From the NCBI GenBank assembly GCA_963668655.2, contig CAXXPQ010000004.1, positions 1,090,122 to 1,154,121 on the forward strand: DNA of 64,000 nt. The letters run 5' to 3'. The stretch is from G963668655 sp963668655. GTDB taxonomy: Bacteria > Myxococcota_A > SURF-8. Shown here piece after piece: positions 34,224 through 41,953 of the stretch. A program made the translations under genes and the position numbers. The notes under the pieces are model-generated. The model had not been told where the DNA came from. It worked only from the letters and a program-made list of their open reading frames with translations, and made no database searches. Positions within the stretch are counted from its first letter, which is position 1. The number at the start of each line of letters is the position of its first letter.

Positions 34224-34583
34224 ATGGTGCATGACTTCGCCCGGGTCACGGGGGATTTCAACCCGGTTCATATAGACGAGGCATTCGCCCGAAACACTCG
34301 ATTCGGAAGGCCCATCGCCCACGGCATGCTGGTGGGCGGCTTGATCTCCAAGATTCCGGCCACGTCCTTTCCCGGCCCGGGCGCCATTTACATGTCCCAG
34401 AACATGACCTTTGTCCAACCCGTCTTCCATGGCGACATCCTTGTCATTCATCTGGAAATCACTGAAATCATCAGAGCGAGGAACGCCCTACGTCTTTCCA
34501 CAACGGTAACGAACGAGGAAGGAAAAACCGTCCTAGCCGGGGAAGCCCGGGTGCTTCCTCCCACTGATCAAACCGCCGGATGA
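34224..34583 (+). CDS. MaoC-like (R)-hydratase, apparently short at the N-terminus
   Basis: A 119-residue hot-dog-fold protein of the PhaJ/MaoC group. The active-site signature is intact: DFARVTGDFNPVHIDE with the catalytic Asp and His, then RFGRPIAHGMLVGGLIS and FPGPGAIYMSQNMTFVQPV. Known members hydrate (R)-3-hydroxyacyl-CoA substrates. Relatives have about 18 more residues before this point. In the same frame, an ATG at 34170 reads MKFTVKKVA and then meets TGA and TAA side by side (34197-34202), so the first strand may be lost. The chosen start has no clear ribosome-binding site. Confidence 0.65.
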   Translation: MVHDFARVTGDFNPVHIDEAFARNTRFGRPIAHGMLVGGLISKIPATSFPGPGAIYMSQNMTFVQPVFHGDILVIHLEITEIIRARNALRLSTTVTNEEGKTVLAGEARVLPPTDQTAG

Positions 34584-34601
34584 AGCATCTCAAACACACG
34601 T

Positions 34602-35222
34602 TCAGCCTTCGTCGATGATCGCCAGCGCCCAATCCGCCAGTTCCCGTCCGGCTGCCAGCAGGCGCTCGGCCTGGGCCTGAAGCGTCCCGGCCGTCTCCCG
34701 GTTTTTCAGCGAATCCAGGTTGACGGCCACGTTCCGGTAAGCGCCTTCCAATCCGGTTTTCGCCAGCATGGCGCCCACGGCCACGTCCGTACGCGCGTTC
34801 CTGTTGCCGAACTCGGCCAGGTATTTCAGGTGCTCCAGCGTCTCCACCGAATACTTCATGGTTTCCAGGGGCACCCGGGCGGCGTGCTCGGTGGCTTCCT
34901 GGATCACGCGGCTGCGGGCGGCCTTTTCCTCGTTCGTATCCTTCGGCATCTTGAAGGCGTCGAAGACCCTGGTGTAGGCGTCGCTGTCCTTGTCCGTCAG
35001 ATTCGCCAGGATCTTGCAGGTGGGATGGGCGTCCTCCCGGATACGCACGATGTCCTCCCGGTAGTCCTCGTATCCCTTTTTCAATTCCGTCAGCCCCGCC
35101 ACCATGGCGGCCAGGGCGGCGGCCATGGACGAAGCCAGGGCCGAAGCGGAGCCCCCGCCCGGCGCGGCGCTGGCGCCGGACAGTTTCTCGATGAAGATTT
35201 CCACGGGATCTTTGGCTAACAT
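34602..35222 (-). CDS. fchA: Formimidoyltetrahydrofolate cyclodeaminase
   Basis: A 206-residue all-helical protein matching the FTCD C-terminal (cyclodeaminase) family: LSGASAAPGGGSASALASS near the N-terminus is the folate-binding signature, and the following helices (VAGLTELKKGYEDYRED, TDKDSDAYTRVFDAFKMP) fit. It converts 5-formimino-THF to 5,10-methenyl-THF plus ammonia. It lies 29 bp after a glutamate formiminotransferase gene on the same strand, so both halves of the bifunctional eukaryotic enzyme are here as separate genes in one operon. The start at 35222 follows AGGAG by 7 bases. Confidence 0.9.
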   Translation of the reverse strand: MLAKDPVEIFIEKLSGASAAPGGGSASALASSMAAALAAMVAGLTELKKGYEDYREDIVRIREDAHPTCKILANLTDKDSDAYTRVFDAFKMPKDTNEEKAARSRVIQEATEHAARVPLETMKYSVETLEHLKYLAEFGNRNARTDVAVGAMLAKTGLEGAYRNVAVNLDSLKNRETAGTLQAQAERLLAAGRELADWALAIIDEG

Positions 35223-35251
35223 ATAATTTCTCCTGGGAACTCGTTGTAAAT

Positions 35252-36322
35252 TTACCGGTCGGGTTCCGCGTTCTTCGGCCCGGCGGCGATGCAATGTTCC
35301 ACGACCTTCTCGGCCGGTTCGAAGGGATACAGATCCGAAAGCCCCAACCCTTCCACGGCCCGTTCCAGAAGTTCGGCGGCGGTGGCTTCGGCGGCCGGCC
35401 GGCCGTCTCTTTCCAGGTAGAAGCGCCCGGCGGGAAGCAGCGCGGCCTCCGGAACAAGGCCCACCACTTCGCTACCGGTCACCCGGGTTCCGAGTTTCTC
35501 CGCCTCCTCCCGGCAGGCCTCGAAGGCCGCGTGGGGCGGGGTGACGTCGAAATCCGTCAGGTTCATGGACACCTGCACGATGCCCTTTTCCGGCATGGGC
35601 ACGCCTAGTCCCTTGACGCATTTCAGGCGGCCGGGGATGCGCAGGGCCTTGCCGTCCGGGCCGAGGATCTTCTCGCCGTTCGCGTCGCGCTTCAGCCGCC
35701 CGCTCTCGCGCAAGGTGAAGGCGATCTCGTTGGCGACGGACACGTCGTCCGTGGCCAGGTTGACGTTGTAGGCGATGAGAAACTTGCGTGCGCCGGTGAT
35801 GACGGCCCCGGAGCGCGGACGAAATTCGGCCGGACCGAAATCGGGTTTCCAGTCCGGATCCTTTAGCTTTTCCGGAAGGCCCTCGTACTGGCCCGCGCGC
35901 ACGTCCGCCAGGTTCTTCCGGCGGGGATTCGTGGCGGCTTCCTCGTACAGATACACGGGCAGATCCTCCCGCTCGGCCAGGCGTCGGCCGAAATCCCGGG
36001 CGCAGGCCGCGCAGTCGGCCATGCTCACCCCGGCCACCGGCACGAAGGGAACCACGTCCATGGCGCCCATGCGGGGATGGCCGCCCGTGTGGCGGCGCAT
36101 GTCGATGTGCGAAAGAGCCTCTCCGGCGGCGGCCAGGGCGGCCTCCACCACGGCCTCGGGCTCGCCCACGAAGGTGAACACCGAACGGTGGTAGTCGCCG
36201 TCCGGCTCCACGTTCAGCAACCGGACACCCGCCGTGGCCTTCACGGCTTCGGCGATGGCGTCGATGACGGTCCGGTCGCGGCCTTCCGAGAAATTGGGCA
36301 CACATTCCACAATGCGTTTCAT
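35252..36322 (-). CDS. ftcD: Glutamate formimidoyltransferase
   Basis: A 356-residue protein matching the FTCD N-terminal family. It opens with IVECVPNFSEGRD and holds the active-site region DYHRSVFTFVGEP and MRRHTGGHPRMGAMDVVPFVP. It transfers the formimino group of N-formimino-glutamate to tetrahydrofolate, the last stage of one histidine-degradation route, which then feeds the cyclodeaminase encoded downstream. The other hut genes (hutH, hutU, hutI) are not in the window. An AGGAGG-like site precedes the start. Confidence 0.95.
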   Translation of the reverse strand: MKRIVECVPNFSEGRDRTVIDAIAEAVKATAGVRLLNVEPDGDYHRSVFTFVGEPEAVVEAALAAAGEALSHIDMRRHTGGHPRMGAMDVVPFVPVAGVSMADCAACARDFGRRLAEREDLPVYLYEEAATNPRRKNLADVRAGQYEGLPEKLKDPDWKPDFGPAEFRPRSGAVITGARKFLIAYNVNLATDDVSVANEIAFTLRESGRLKRDANGEKILGPDGKALRIPGRLKCVKGLGVPMPEKGIVQVSMNLTDFDVTPPHAAFEACREEAEKLGTRVTGSEVVGLVPEAALLPAGRFYLERDGRPAAEATAAELLERAVEGLGLSDLYPFEPAEKVVEHCIAAGPKNAEPDR

Positions 36323-36425
36323 GCGGCGATCCTCCTGAATCCGTATTCATCCGCGCCTTTCGTATACCACGGACCCGAAGGGAAGGTCCAGTCTCTTTCG
36401 AGCGGCGGCGGGACCGCGTTATTCC

Positions 36426-37055
36426 TCATTTCACCGACACGAAAGGATTTCCATCGATGTAAAAACGCCAGGGATACTCCCGCGCCTCTCCGGCGTAGTC
36501 GATGTTCACCCGCCGGGAGGCCACCCGACGTTCCGCCGAAAGCGGGCCGTCGCCGTTCGAGAGAAACAATCGGCCGCCGCAGAGATCGTCCCCATAGTTC
36601 TCCATGCCGATGCCCAGCGCGCGGCAGAGTTTTCCGGGTCCGTTGGAAAGCGCCTTTCCCCGGATCTTTTCGCCGCGTCGGCGGGCCATCAACGCCAACC
36701 CTCGGCGAGGCTCCAGGGCGCGGATCAGCACGGCCTCGGGGCGATCCACCCCGCCGGTGACGACGTTGAAGCAGACGTGCATGCCGTAAACGAGGAAGGT
36801 ATAGGCCGTTCCGCCCACGGCGTACATGGCCTCCGTGCGCGGGGTGCGGATGCCGCCCCGGGAATGGGCGGCGGCGTCGTCCGGGCCGATGTAAGCCTCC
36901 GCCTCGACGATGATCCCCGAGCTTACGCCCTCCGGGCGGACGTGGATCAGTTCCCGGCCCAGAAGATCTTTCGCCACGTCCAGGGTGTCGCGCAGGTAGA
37001 AGGCGCGCGGCAGCGGGTCGGGAAGCGGGAGGTCCGAAAAGCGCGAATCCGTCAC
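36426..37055 (-). CDS. DNA-3-methyladenine glycosylase (AAG/MPG family)
   Basis: A 209-residue protein of the eukaryote-like 3-methyladenine DNA glycosylase family. The motif VEAEAYIGPDDAAAHS contains the catalytic Glu; other hallmarks are MYAVGGTAYTFLVYGMHVCFNVV (the intercalating Tyr region) and VLIRALEP. It removes alkylated and deaminated purines from DNA. The start is GTG at 37055, 5 bases after AAGGA. The upstream gene on the same strand (cyclase-TPR) ends 26 bp away, so the two may be co-transcribed, though no functional tie is evident. Confidence 0.9.
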   Translation of the reverse strand: MTDSRFSDLPLPDPLPRAFYLRDTLDVAKDLLGRELIHVRPEGVSSGIIVEAEAYIGPDDAAAHSRGGIRTPRTEAMYAVGGTAYTFLVYGMHVCFNVVTGGVDRPEAVLIRALEPRRGLALMARRRGEKIRGKALSNGPGKLCRALGIGMENYGDDLCGGRLFLSNGDGPLSAERRVASRRVNIDYAGEAREYPWRFYIDGNPFVSVK

Positions 37056-37081
37056 GGTTTCCTTTCGGTTTCAGACGACGT

Positions 37082-39313
37082 TCAATCCGGCAGATTCTCC
37101 AGGGCCCCGCAGGGAAGGCGGCCCGTCATCACGTCCGCCAGAATCCGCCAGCGCTCCACGAACCAGGGATCGGCCTGGCCCTCGGCCTTTTCCAGAAAGC
37201 GTTCCAGCGGTTCCAGGTCGAAGCCCTCGGTATACGGCGGGCGGCGGCGGCAGACATCACGCAGCCGCTCCACGGTGCGGGCGGAGGGACGTTCCAGGCT
37301 CAGCCGGGCCATGGCCTCCAGGAACACGCGCACGCTCTCTCCCCGGCCGACGTTCCCGTCCGGCGGCTCTTCGCCGTCGGAACCGCCCGGAAGTCGCGCG
37401 AGCGTTTCCAGCGCGGCGGAGAAATCCATCAGCACCAGGTGCGCCAACACCAGGTTGAGGCCGTGCTCGGGGTCGTCGGGGGCCAGTTCGGCGGCTTTTT
37501 TCCGGGCGGCCAGCGCCTTGCGCGTCTGCCCGGCCTTCGACAGCGTGGCCGCCAGCCCCGCGTGGACCCGGGGGTTTTCCGGATCGATGGCCATGGCGTC
37601 GGCGTAGCTGATGGCGGCGTTGCGAAACTTTCCCAGCGCGGTCAGGGCCTCGGCCCGGATCAGGTGAGCGTCCAGCAGATCCGGATTCTTCCGCAGCATT
37701 TTATCGCATTCGGCCAGGGCGCGGTTGTTCTGGTTCAGATGGGCGAAGGTGCGGGCCTTGTAAACCGAGGCTTTCGTGTAATCGGGGTTCAGTTCCAGGG
37801 TGCGGTCGAAATCGGCGGCGGCGGATTCGTATTCCCCCACGTGAAAGCGCGCCAGTCCCCGGCTGTAGACGGCGAACTCGTCTTCCGGGTTCTGCTCCAC
37901 CGCCCGATCGAAGGCCAGGGCCGCCTGGGCGTGTTCGCCGAGCTTCGTCAGGGCCATGCCCTTGCTCATGTGAATCAGGGCGTCTTCCGACCGGTGGCGC
38001 AGAACGTGGTCGTAGGCGCGCACGGCCTGGGCGTAGTCGGCCAGGTTGTAGTAGGCGTTGGCCATCTCGAAATGGATGTCCGGGTCGTCCGGCCGGAAGG
38101 CCAGCGCCTGGCGCAGAATCTGAAGCGCCTCGCCCGCGCGCCCCGTGCGCAAAAGCTGGTTTCCCTGGCGCACCAGCCGTTTCACGTCCTGCGCGTTCGC
38201 CTCGGCGGGACGTTCCTCTTCCATGTCTCCCCCGGGAAGCAGGGTCTGATCGATGAACGCCTCCAGGCTCACGTCCTCCACGTAACTGTCCGGCATGGGC
38301 GCTCCGACCTCCAGGGCATGGGCGGCCAGTTCGCCCCCCCGGCGCTCCACCTCCTTGGCCTGTTCGGCCACGGCGTGCAGCCACCACTTGTCCGGATAGA
38401 CCTGCAGGGCGGTCTCGATGTCCTTGATTTTCTCGCGGTCGGGCGGCGTGAAGATCAGATCCAGAAGTTGCAGAAAGTTCCGGTCGATGCGCCCCCGGCC
38501 GTCGCCGCCGTCTTCCAGCAGGATGGTCAGTTCGTAAAGCGGATCCGTATAGGTGGACAGTCCCTTCAGCGCCTCCTTGAAGCCTTTCGAGCGCGCCAGG
38601 CCCAGGTCGCGCAAGATGGACCGGCGGGTGGTGCGTCCGAAGTGGTTCAGCAGGCCCTTGACTTCGTTGGAGATGAAGATCTTCGTGCTCGTGCCCCGGC
38701 GGCTGGCCGACTCGATACGCTTGGTGAGGTTGATGGCGTAGCCTTCCGCCGCGTAGCGCAGCGGGTGGCCTTCCAGGCTCAGACGGTCGCGCTGGAGGAA
38801 AACGTTGCCGAAATGGATGCCCACGCCCACGTCGCGGGGCAGGCGGCCGTCCTCCAGGCGCTTCTTGTTGTAGTCGCTGAACAGCCAGTTCAGTTTCAGC
38901 GCGAAGGCGAACATCAGCAGGCGGCGCAGGCCGATTTCGTAAACGCTGAGGCCCGCGACCCGTCCGCATTCCTCCTCCAGAACGTCCGGATGCAGGAAGA
39001 TGGAAACCTCGTCCCCGCCCAGCTTGGTCTCGATCACCCGCTGGCGGCGCTCCCGCTCCCGCTGGATGTAATCGCCCCACCACTGCATGCCCGAGATGCG
39101 ATAGGCGTCCCTGGCGGCGCGGGAGAATTCGTGCAGGACACCCGCGTATTCCTTGATGCTGGCCTCGTCCGAAATCTCGGAACAGCCGATCAGATCGGCG
39201 AAGAGAATCAGGCTTTTGATCGATTGTCCCTGGAAGTCCTGCATGGCCAGATCCGGCTGTCCTCCGGCTGCGGCGAAGGGAACGGAGCAGGTCGGCGACC
39301 GTTCCGATTCCAT
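37082..39313 (-). CDS. Class III nucleotidyl-cyclase domain fused to TPR repeats
   Basis: A 743-residue soluble protein. Residues 30-250 are a class III cyclase domain: metal-binding Asp40 (FADLIG) and Asp101 (LGGDEV), Lys97, and the transition-state pair Asn195/Arg199 (INLTKRIES) are all present, so it looks catalytically able. A helical linker is followed by about eight TPR repeats (390-640) such as PDIHFEMANAYYNLADYAQAVRAYDHVL. Likely makes cAMP or cGMP under control of a TPR partner. The start is uncertain: neither the ATG at 39313 nor that at 39244 has a well-placed ribosome-binding site; the later one leaves a more typical cyclase N-terminus. Confidence 0.8.
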   Translation of the reverse strand: MESERSPTCSVPFAAAGGQPDLAMQDFQGQSIKSLILFADLIGCSEISDEASIKEYAGVLHEFSRAARDAYRISGMQWWGDYIQRERERRQRVIETKLGGDEVSIFLHPDVLEEECGRVAGLSVYEIGLRRLLMFAFALKLNWLFSDYNKKRLEDGRLPRDVGVGIHFGNVFLQRDRLSLEGHPLRYAAEGYAINLTKRIESASRRGTSTKIFISNEVKGLLNHFGRTTRRSILRDLGLARSKGFKEALKGLSTYTDPLYELTILLEDGGDGRGRIDRNFLQLLDLIFTPPDREKIKDIETALQVYPDKWWLHAVAEQAKEVERRGGELAAHALEVGAPMPDSYVEDVSLEAFIDQTLLPGGDMEEERPAEANAQDVKRLVRQGNQLLRTGRAGEALQILRQALAFRPDDPDIHFEMANAYYNLADYAQAVRAYDHVLRHRSEDALIHMSKGMALTKLGEHAQAALAFDRAVEQNPEDEFAVYSRGLARFHVGEYESAAADFDRTLELNPDYTKASVYKARTFAHLNQNNRALAECDKMLRKNPDLLDAHLIRAEALTALGKFRNAAISYADAMAIDPENPRVHAGLAATLSKAGQTRKALAARKKAAELAPDDPEHGLNLVLAHLVLMDFSAALETLARLPGGSDGEEPPDGNVGRGESVRVFLEAMARLSLERPSARTVERLRDVCRRRPPYTEGFDLEPLERFLEKAEGQADPWFVERWRILADVMTGRLPCGALENLPD

Positions 39314-39435
39314 CGAATATATCGTTGGCTTCCACTATGGCCCAGCCGGACGCGGATTGCAAGCCCGTTTTTTCGTCCGTCAAGGGCGTGACTTCCGGCC
39401 CGAAACGCACGGAAGCGCGACGGAAGCGACGTCTC

Positions 39436-39948
39436 TCACATGGGTGAGAAGCGGTTGTTCGACCAGTAGGCGTCCTTCAACGTTTCCTGCTGATCCAGAA
39501 GGGCGCGATAATGACGCTGCTCCCACTCGGCCAGGTTCTCGAAAAACGCCTTCACCTCGGCCTCGGGCGCCTGGTCCGCCATTTTCCGATAGAAATTCAT
39601 GGAGTTCTGTTCCAGATGGACGCCTACCGAAAGCGCGGTCATCTCGTAATGGGCGTCATCGATGCGCAGCGACAGCTCGTCGGAGAAGATCGGGTTCGGC
39701 CCTTTCAGTTCCATGGGACTTCCCAATCCGGCCTCGAGGTCGATGCGGTCGGTTTTCAGCATGGCGTCGTAATGCTTGCGAAGAAAGCGCAAATGCTCCA
39801 GTTCCTCTTCCGCAAGAACTTTGAAAATCTCCCGGCCTTTCTCGTCCGGCGTAAGTTTCGAGGCCATTTCATAGAAAAAATGTCCGTCGTTTTCCGTCTG
39901 AATGGCGATCTTCAGGCCCTGAATCATCCGGTCGGCCGCTTCCCGCAT
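39436..39948 (-). CDS. Ferritin-like (rubrerythrin-type) diiron protein
   Basis: A 170-residue four-helix protein. Diiron ligand motifs are present: TENDGHFFYEMA in the first helix, EEELEHLRFL, LEQNSMNFY and EWEQRHYRALL, i.e. Glu and ExxH sets of the rubrerythrin fold. There is no C-terminal rubredoxin domain, so it is the stand-alone domain type. Known relatives detoxify peroxide or handle iron; the exact activity is unsure. The start at 39948 follows GGAGG by 4-5 bases; a promoter lies about 50 bases upstream. It appears monocistronic. Confidence 0.85.
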   Translation of the reverse strand: MREAADRMIQGLKIAIQTENDGHFFYEMASKLTPDEKGREIFKVLAEEELEHLRFLRKHYDAMLKTDRIDLEAGLGSPMELKGPNPIFSDELSLRIDDAHYEMTALSVGVHLEQNSMNFYRKMADQAPEAEVKAFFENLAEWEQRHYRALLDQQETLKDAYWSNNRFSPM

Positions 39949-39995
39949 GGGTTCCTCCGTGGGGTTGTTTCGCAAAATCGTAAATTCGGTAAAGA

Positions 39996-40024
39996 AGTCT
40001 ACCCGCTTTGTTCCCGCATTTCAA
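39996..40024 (-). promoter_or_regulatory. Candidate sigma70 promoter of the ferritin-like gene
   Basis: Minus strand: TTGAAA (40019-40024), 17-bp spacer, TAGACT (39996-40001). Confidence 0.6.
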
Positions 40025-40153
40025 GCCTTTGCCATTCGTCTCCGCAAGCGCGGTTTTCTGCAAATACTCCCTCCCCCGTTTCGCCCCTCGGATTTTCCGG
40101 AATCGACGTCTTCAAATCCACCCGAAATGCGTTTACATAATTGTCAGTTTTTG

Positions 40154-40176
40154 GGCTGGTGGTAGTACCACCAGCC
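40154..40176. repeat. Near-perfect palindrome with 10-bp arms
   Basis: Arms GGCTGGTGGT (40154-40163) and ACCACCAGCC (40167-40176) around AGT. It lies about 100 bases upstream of the plus-strand promoter, so it could be an operator or a hairpin. Confidence 0.55.
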
Positions 40177-40272
40177 GGCTGTTAAATGAAAATCCGTTCG
40201 CGAAGACCTGGGAACGGAACCCGATCGAAGCCGCGGAATGCCCCATTCATGACTCAATAACAATCCCCTAAC

Positions 40273-40301
40273 TTGAATTCCATTTTCGTATCTGGTAATA
40301 T
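40273..40301 (+). promoter_or_regulatory. Candidate sigma70 promoter of the DGD lipoprotein gene at 40347
   Basis: TTGAAT (40273-40278), 17-bp spacer, TAATAT (40296-40301). Confidence 0.65.
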
Positions 40302-40346
40302 TCCAAACGCTCGAAATCAAGAAAATCCGAACCCAAGGAGATCCGC

Positions 40347-41732
40347 ATGTTTCCTCGAGAAATCGGGCTTTTGTCGAAAACGATCGGCTTTTTTCTGATT
40401 CTGAGTCTTCTTTCGGCCTGCTCGGCGGAATCGGAAAATCAGACCGACGGCGACCGGGACGGCGACCGCGCGGAAACGCCGCTGGACGGCGACGCCGACG
40501 ATGAGATTCCAATGGATGGAGACGAGGACGACGAAGCGGAATCCGAAGAAGAATCGGGCACTTGCGCATGGCGGGAGACGGCGCTGGATGAGGCGCAAAA
40601 CGCCAATCCCGCCGATATCTGCGAGGCTGAAGCCTGTATCTCGGATCCGGTCACGATCGTGCCTTCCGACGCCCTGCCCGCTGGAGTGACCCTGCAACAG
40701 GCCAACAACAACCTGGACGCCACGGAGCACGACTGCCGCGTCTACCTTGCCTTCCGCACGGCGGAAAGCCATTTCGCCAGTCCTTACACGGAGTTATACG
40801 TTATCAGCTCGGAAGATCGGATCCATTGGGACTTCGAGATGACCTACACCATGGGCACCGATCTGCGCGAACCGCGTCTGCTTTCCTGGGATGGCCGCCT
40901 GTTCCTTTATTTTGCCGTTTTGGGTGAAAACATCCTGGATTTCGAGCCCAAGGGCATGATGGTCAGCGAGCGCCTGGGACCGGGCAACTGGACCGTTCCG
41001 GAGTGGTTCCACGACGAAGGCTTCATTCCCTGGCGGGTGAAAACCATCGATGGAAAGCCCTACATGCTGACCTACGTCGGCGGCGAAAACATCTATGATA
41101 TCAATGGGGAAGGCATGGAAGTTCATTGGCTCACCACCGAGGACGGCGTGAACTGGACGCCGGTGATTCCGGAAAAACCGGCCATGCTCGCGGGCGGCGG
41201 ATCGGAGACGGATTTCGTGTTTCTTTCGGACGGAACGCTCATCGCCATGAGCCGCAACGAGGCCGGAGACGAACAGTACGGCTTCGGGTCGATTCTCTGC
41301 CGGGCCGAGGCGGACGCCCTTGGCGACTGGCAATGCATCTCGGATCCCAAAAAATACGACAGCCCGCTGATGTTCGTCCATAACGACACGCCCTACCTCA
41401 TCGGCCGCCGGAATCTCACCGAAACCGGTAATTACGATCTCGGCATGGAAGACCTGACTATGGACGAAAAGGCGCGGAAATACGAACTGAATTACTGGAC
41501 CAAGCCGAAAAGAACGTCCTTGTGGCGCATCGATCCCGTTACGCTGGAAGTGGAATTCGTCCTGGATCTGCCCTCGAAAGGAGACACCTGCTTCCCCGGC
41601 ATCGTGCCGCTGGAGGACGGATCCTGGGAAATCTACAACTACACCTCGCCTCTGGACGGCGAGGACGTGGCCTGGAACACCGGCCAGACCGGACCGACCT
41701 TGATATATCGTATTCTGTTGAATATTCAGTAG
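40347..41732 (+). CDS. DGD-linker lipoprotein with a beta-propeller-like domain
   Basis: A 461-residue lipoprotein with lipobox LLSAC and an acidic linker (about residues 30-72) of DGD and DDE units. The body has short repeated beta segments (YTELYVISSEDRIHWDFEM, EVHWLTTEDGVNWTPV, GSETDFVFLSDGTLIAMSR) like glycosidase or sialidase-type five/six-bladed propellers (GH43/GH32-like fold), where the sentence RIHW/GVNW marks a blade. No catalytic acid set could be assigned by eye, so enzyme activity is not claimed. AAGGAG sits 7 bases before the ATG. The linker is the same style as in two other surface proteins of this window. Confidence 0.75.
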   Translation: MFPREIGLLSKTIGFFLILSLLSACSAESENQTDGDRDGDRAETPLDGDADDEIPMDGDEDDEAESEEESGTCAWRETALDEAQNANPADICEAEACISDPVTIVPSDALPAGVTLQQANNNLDATEHDCRVYLAFRTAESHFASPYTELYVISSEDRIHWDFEMTYTMGTDLREPRLLSWDGRLFLYFAVLGENILDFEPKGMMVSERLGPGNWTVPEWFHDEGFIPWRVKTIDGKPYMLTYVGGENIYDINGEGMEVHWLTTEDGVNWTPVIPEKPAMLAGGGSETDFVFLSDGTLIAMSRNEAGDEQYGFGSILCRAEADALGDWQCISDPKKYDSPLMFVHNDTPYLIGRRNLTETGNYDLGMEDLTMDEKARKYELNYWTKPKRTSLWRIDPVTLEVEFVLDLPSKGDTCFPGIVPLEDGSWEIYNYTSPLDGEDVAWNTGQTGPTLIYRILLNIQ

Positions 41733-41822
41733 GTTATATAGCAGTCTGCCCGGCACGACGCACAATCCCCGCTCATTCCGAAAGTTTCGCCGGAGGAAAT
41801 CGAAAAATAATAACTCCTTCCC

Positions 41823-41850
41823 TTGAATATCGGGGAAATTCTGCTATCTA
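41823..41850 (+). promoter_or_regulatory. Candidate promoter of the large repeat lipoprotein
   Basis: TTGAAT (41823-41828), 16-bp spacer, TATCTA (41845-41850); start codon about 100 bases downstream. Confidence 0.45.
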
Positions 41851-41953
41851 TAGGAAGCGGACAAAATGTAAAATTCATATTGCAAAAAGCGAAACCGTGG
41901 GTTTTCCCGCAGTAACCGGCGGGAAGGATTACATCGTGAAAAAAGGAGCGAAC

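Larger units (their letters stand above)
39949..40346. other. 398-bp divergent intergenic region
   Basis: It holds the ferritin-like promoter (39996-40024, minus), a perfect small hairpin (40154-40176) and the promoter of the next lipoprotein gene (40273-40301, plus). No gene seen. Confidence 0.7.
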
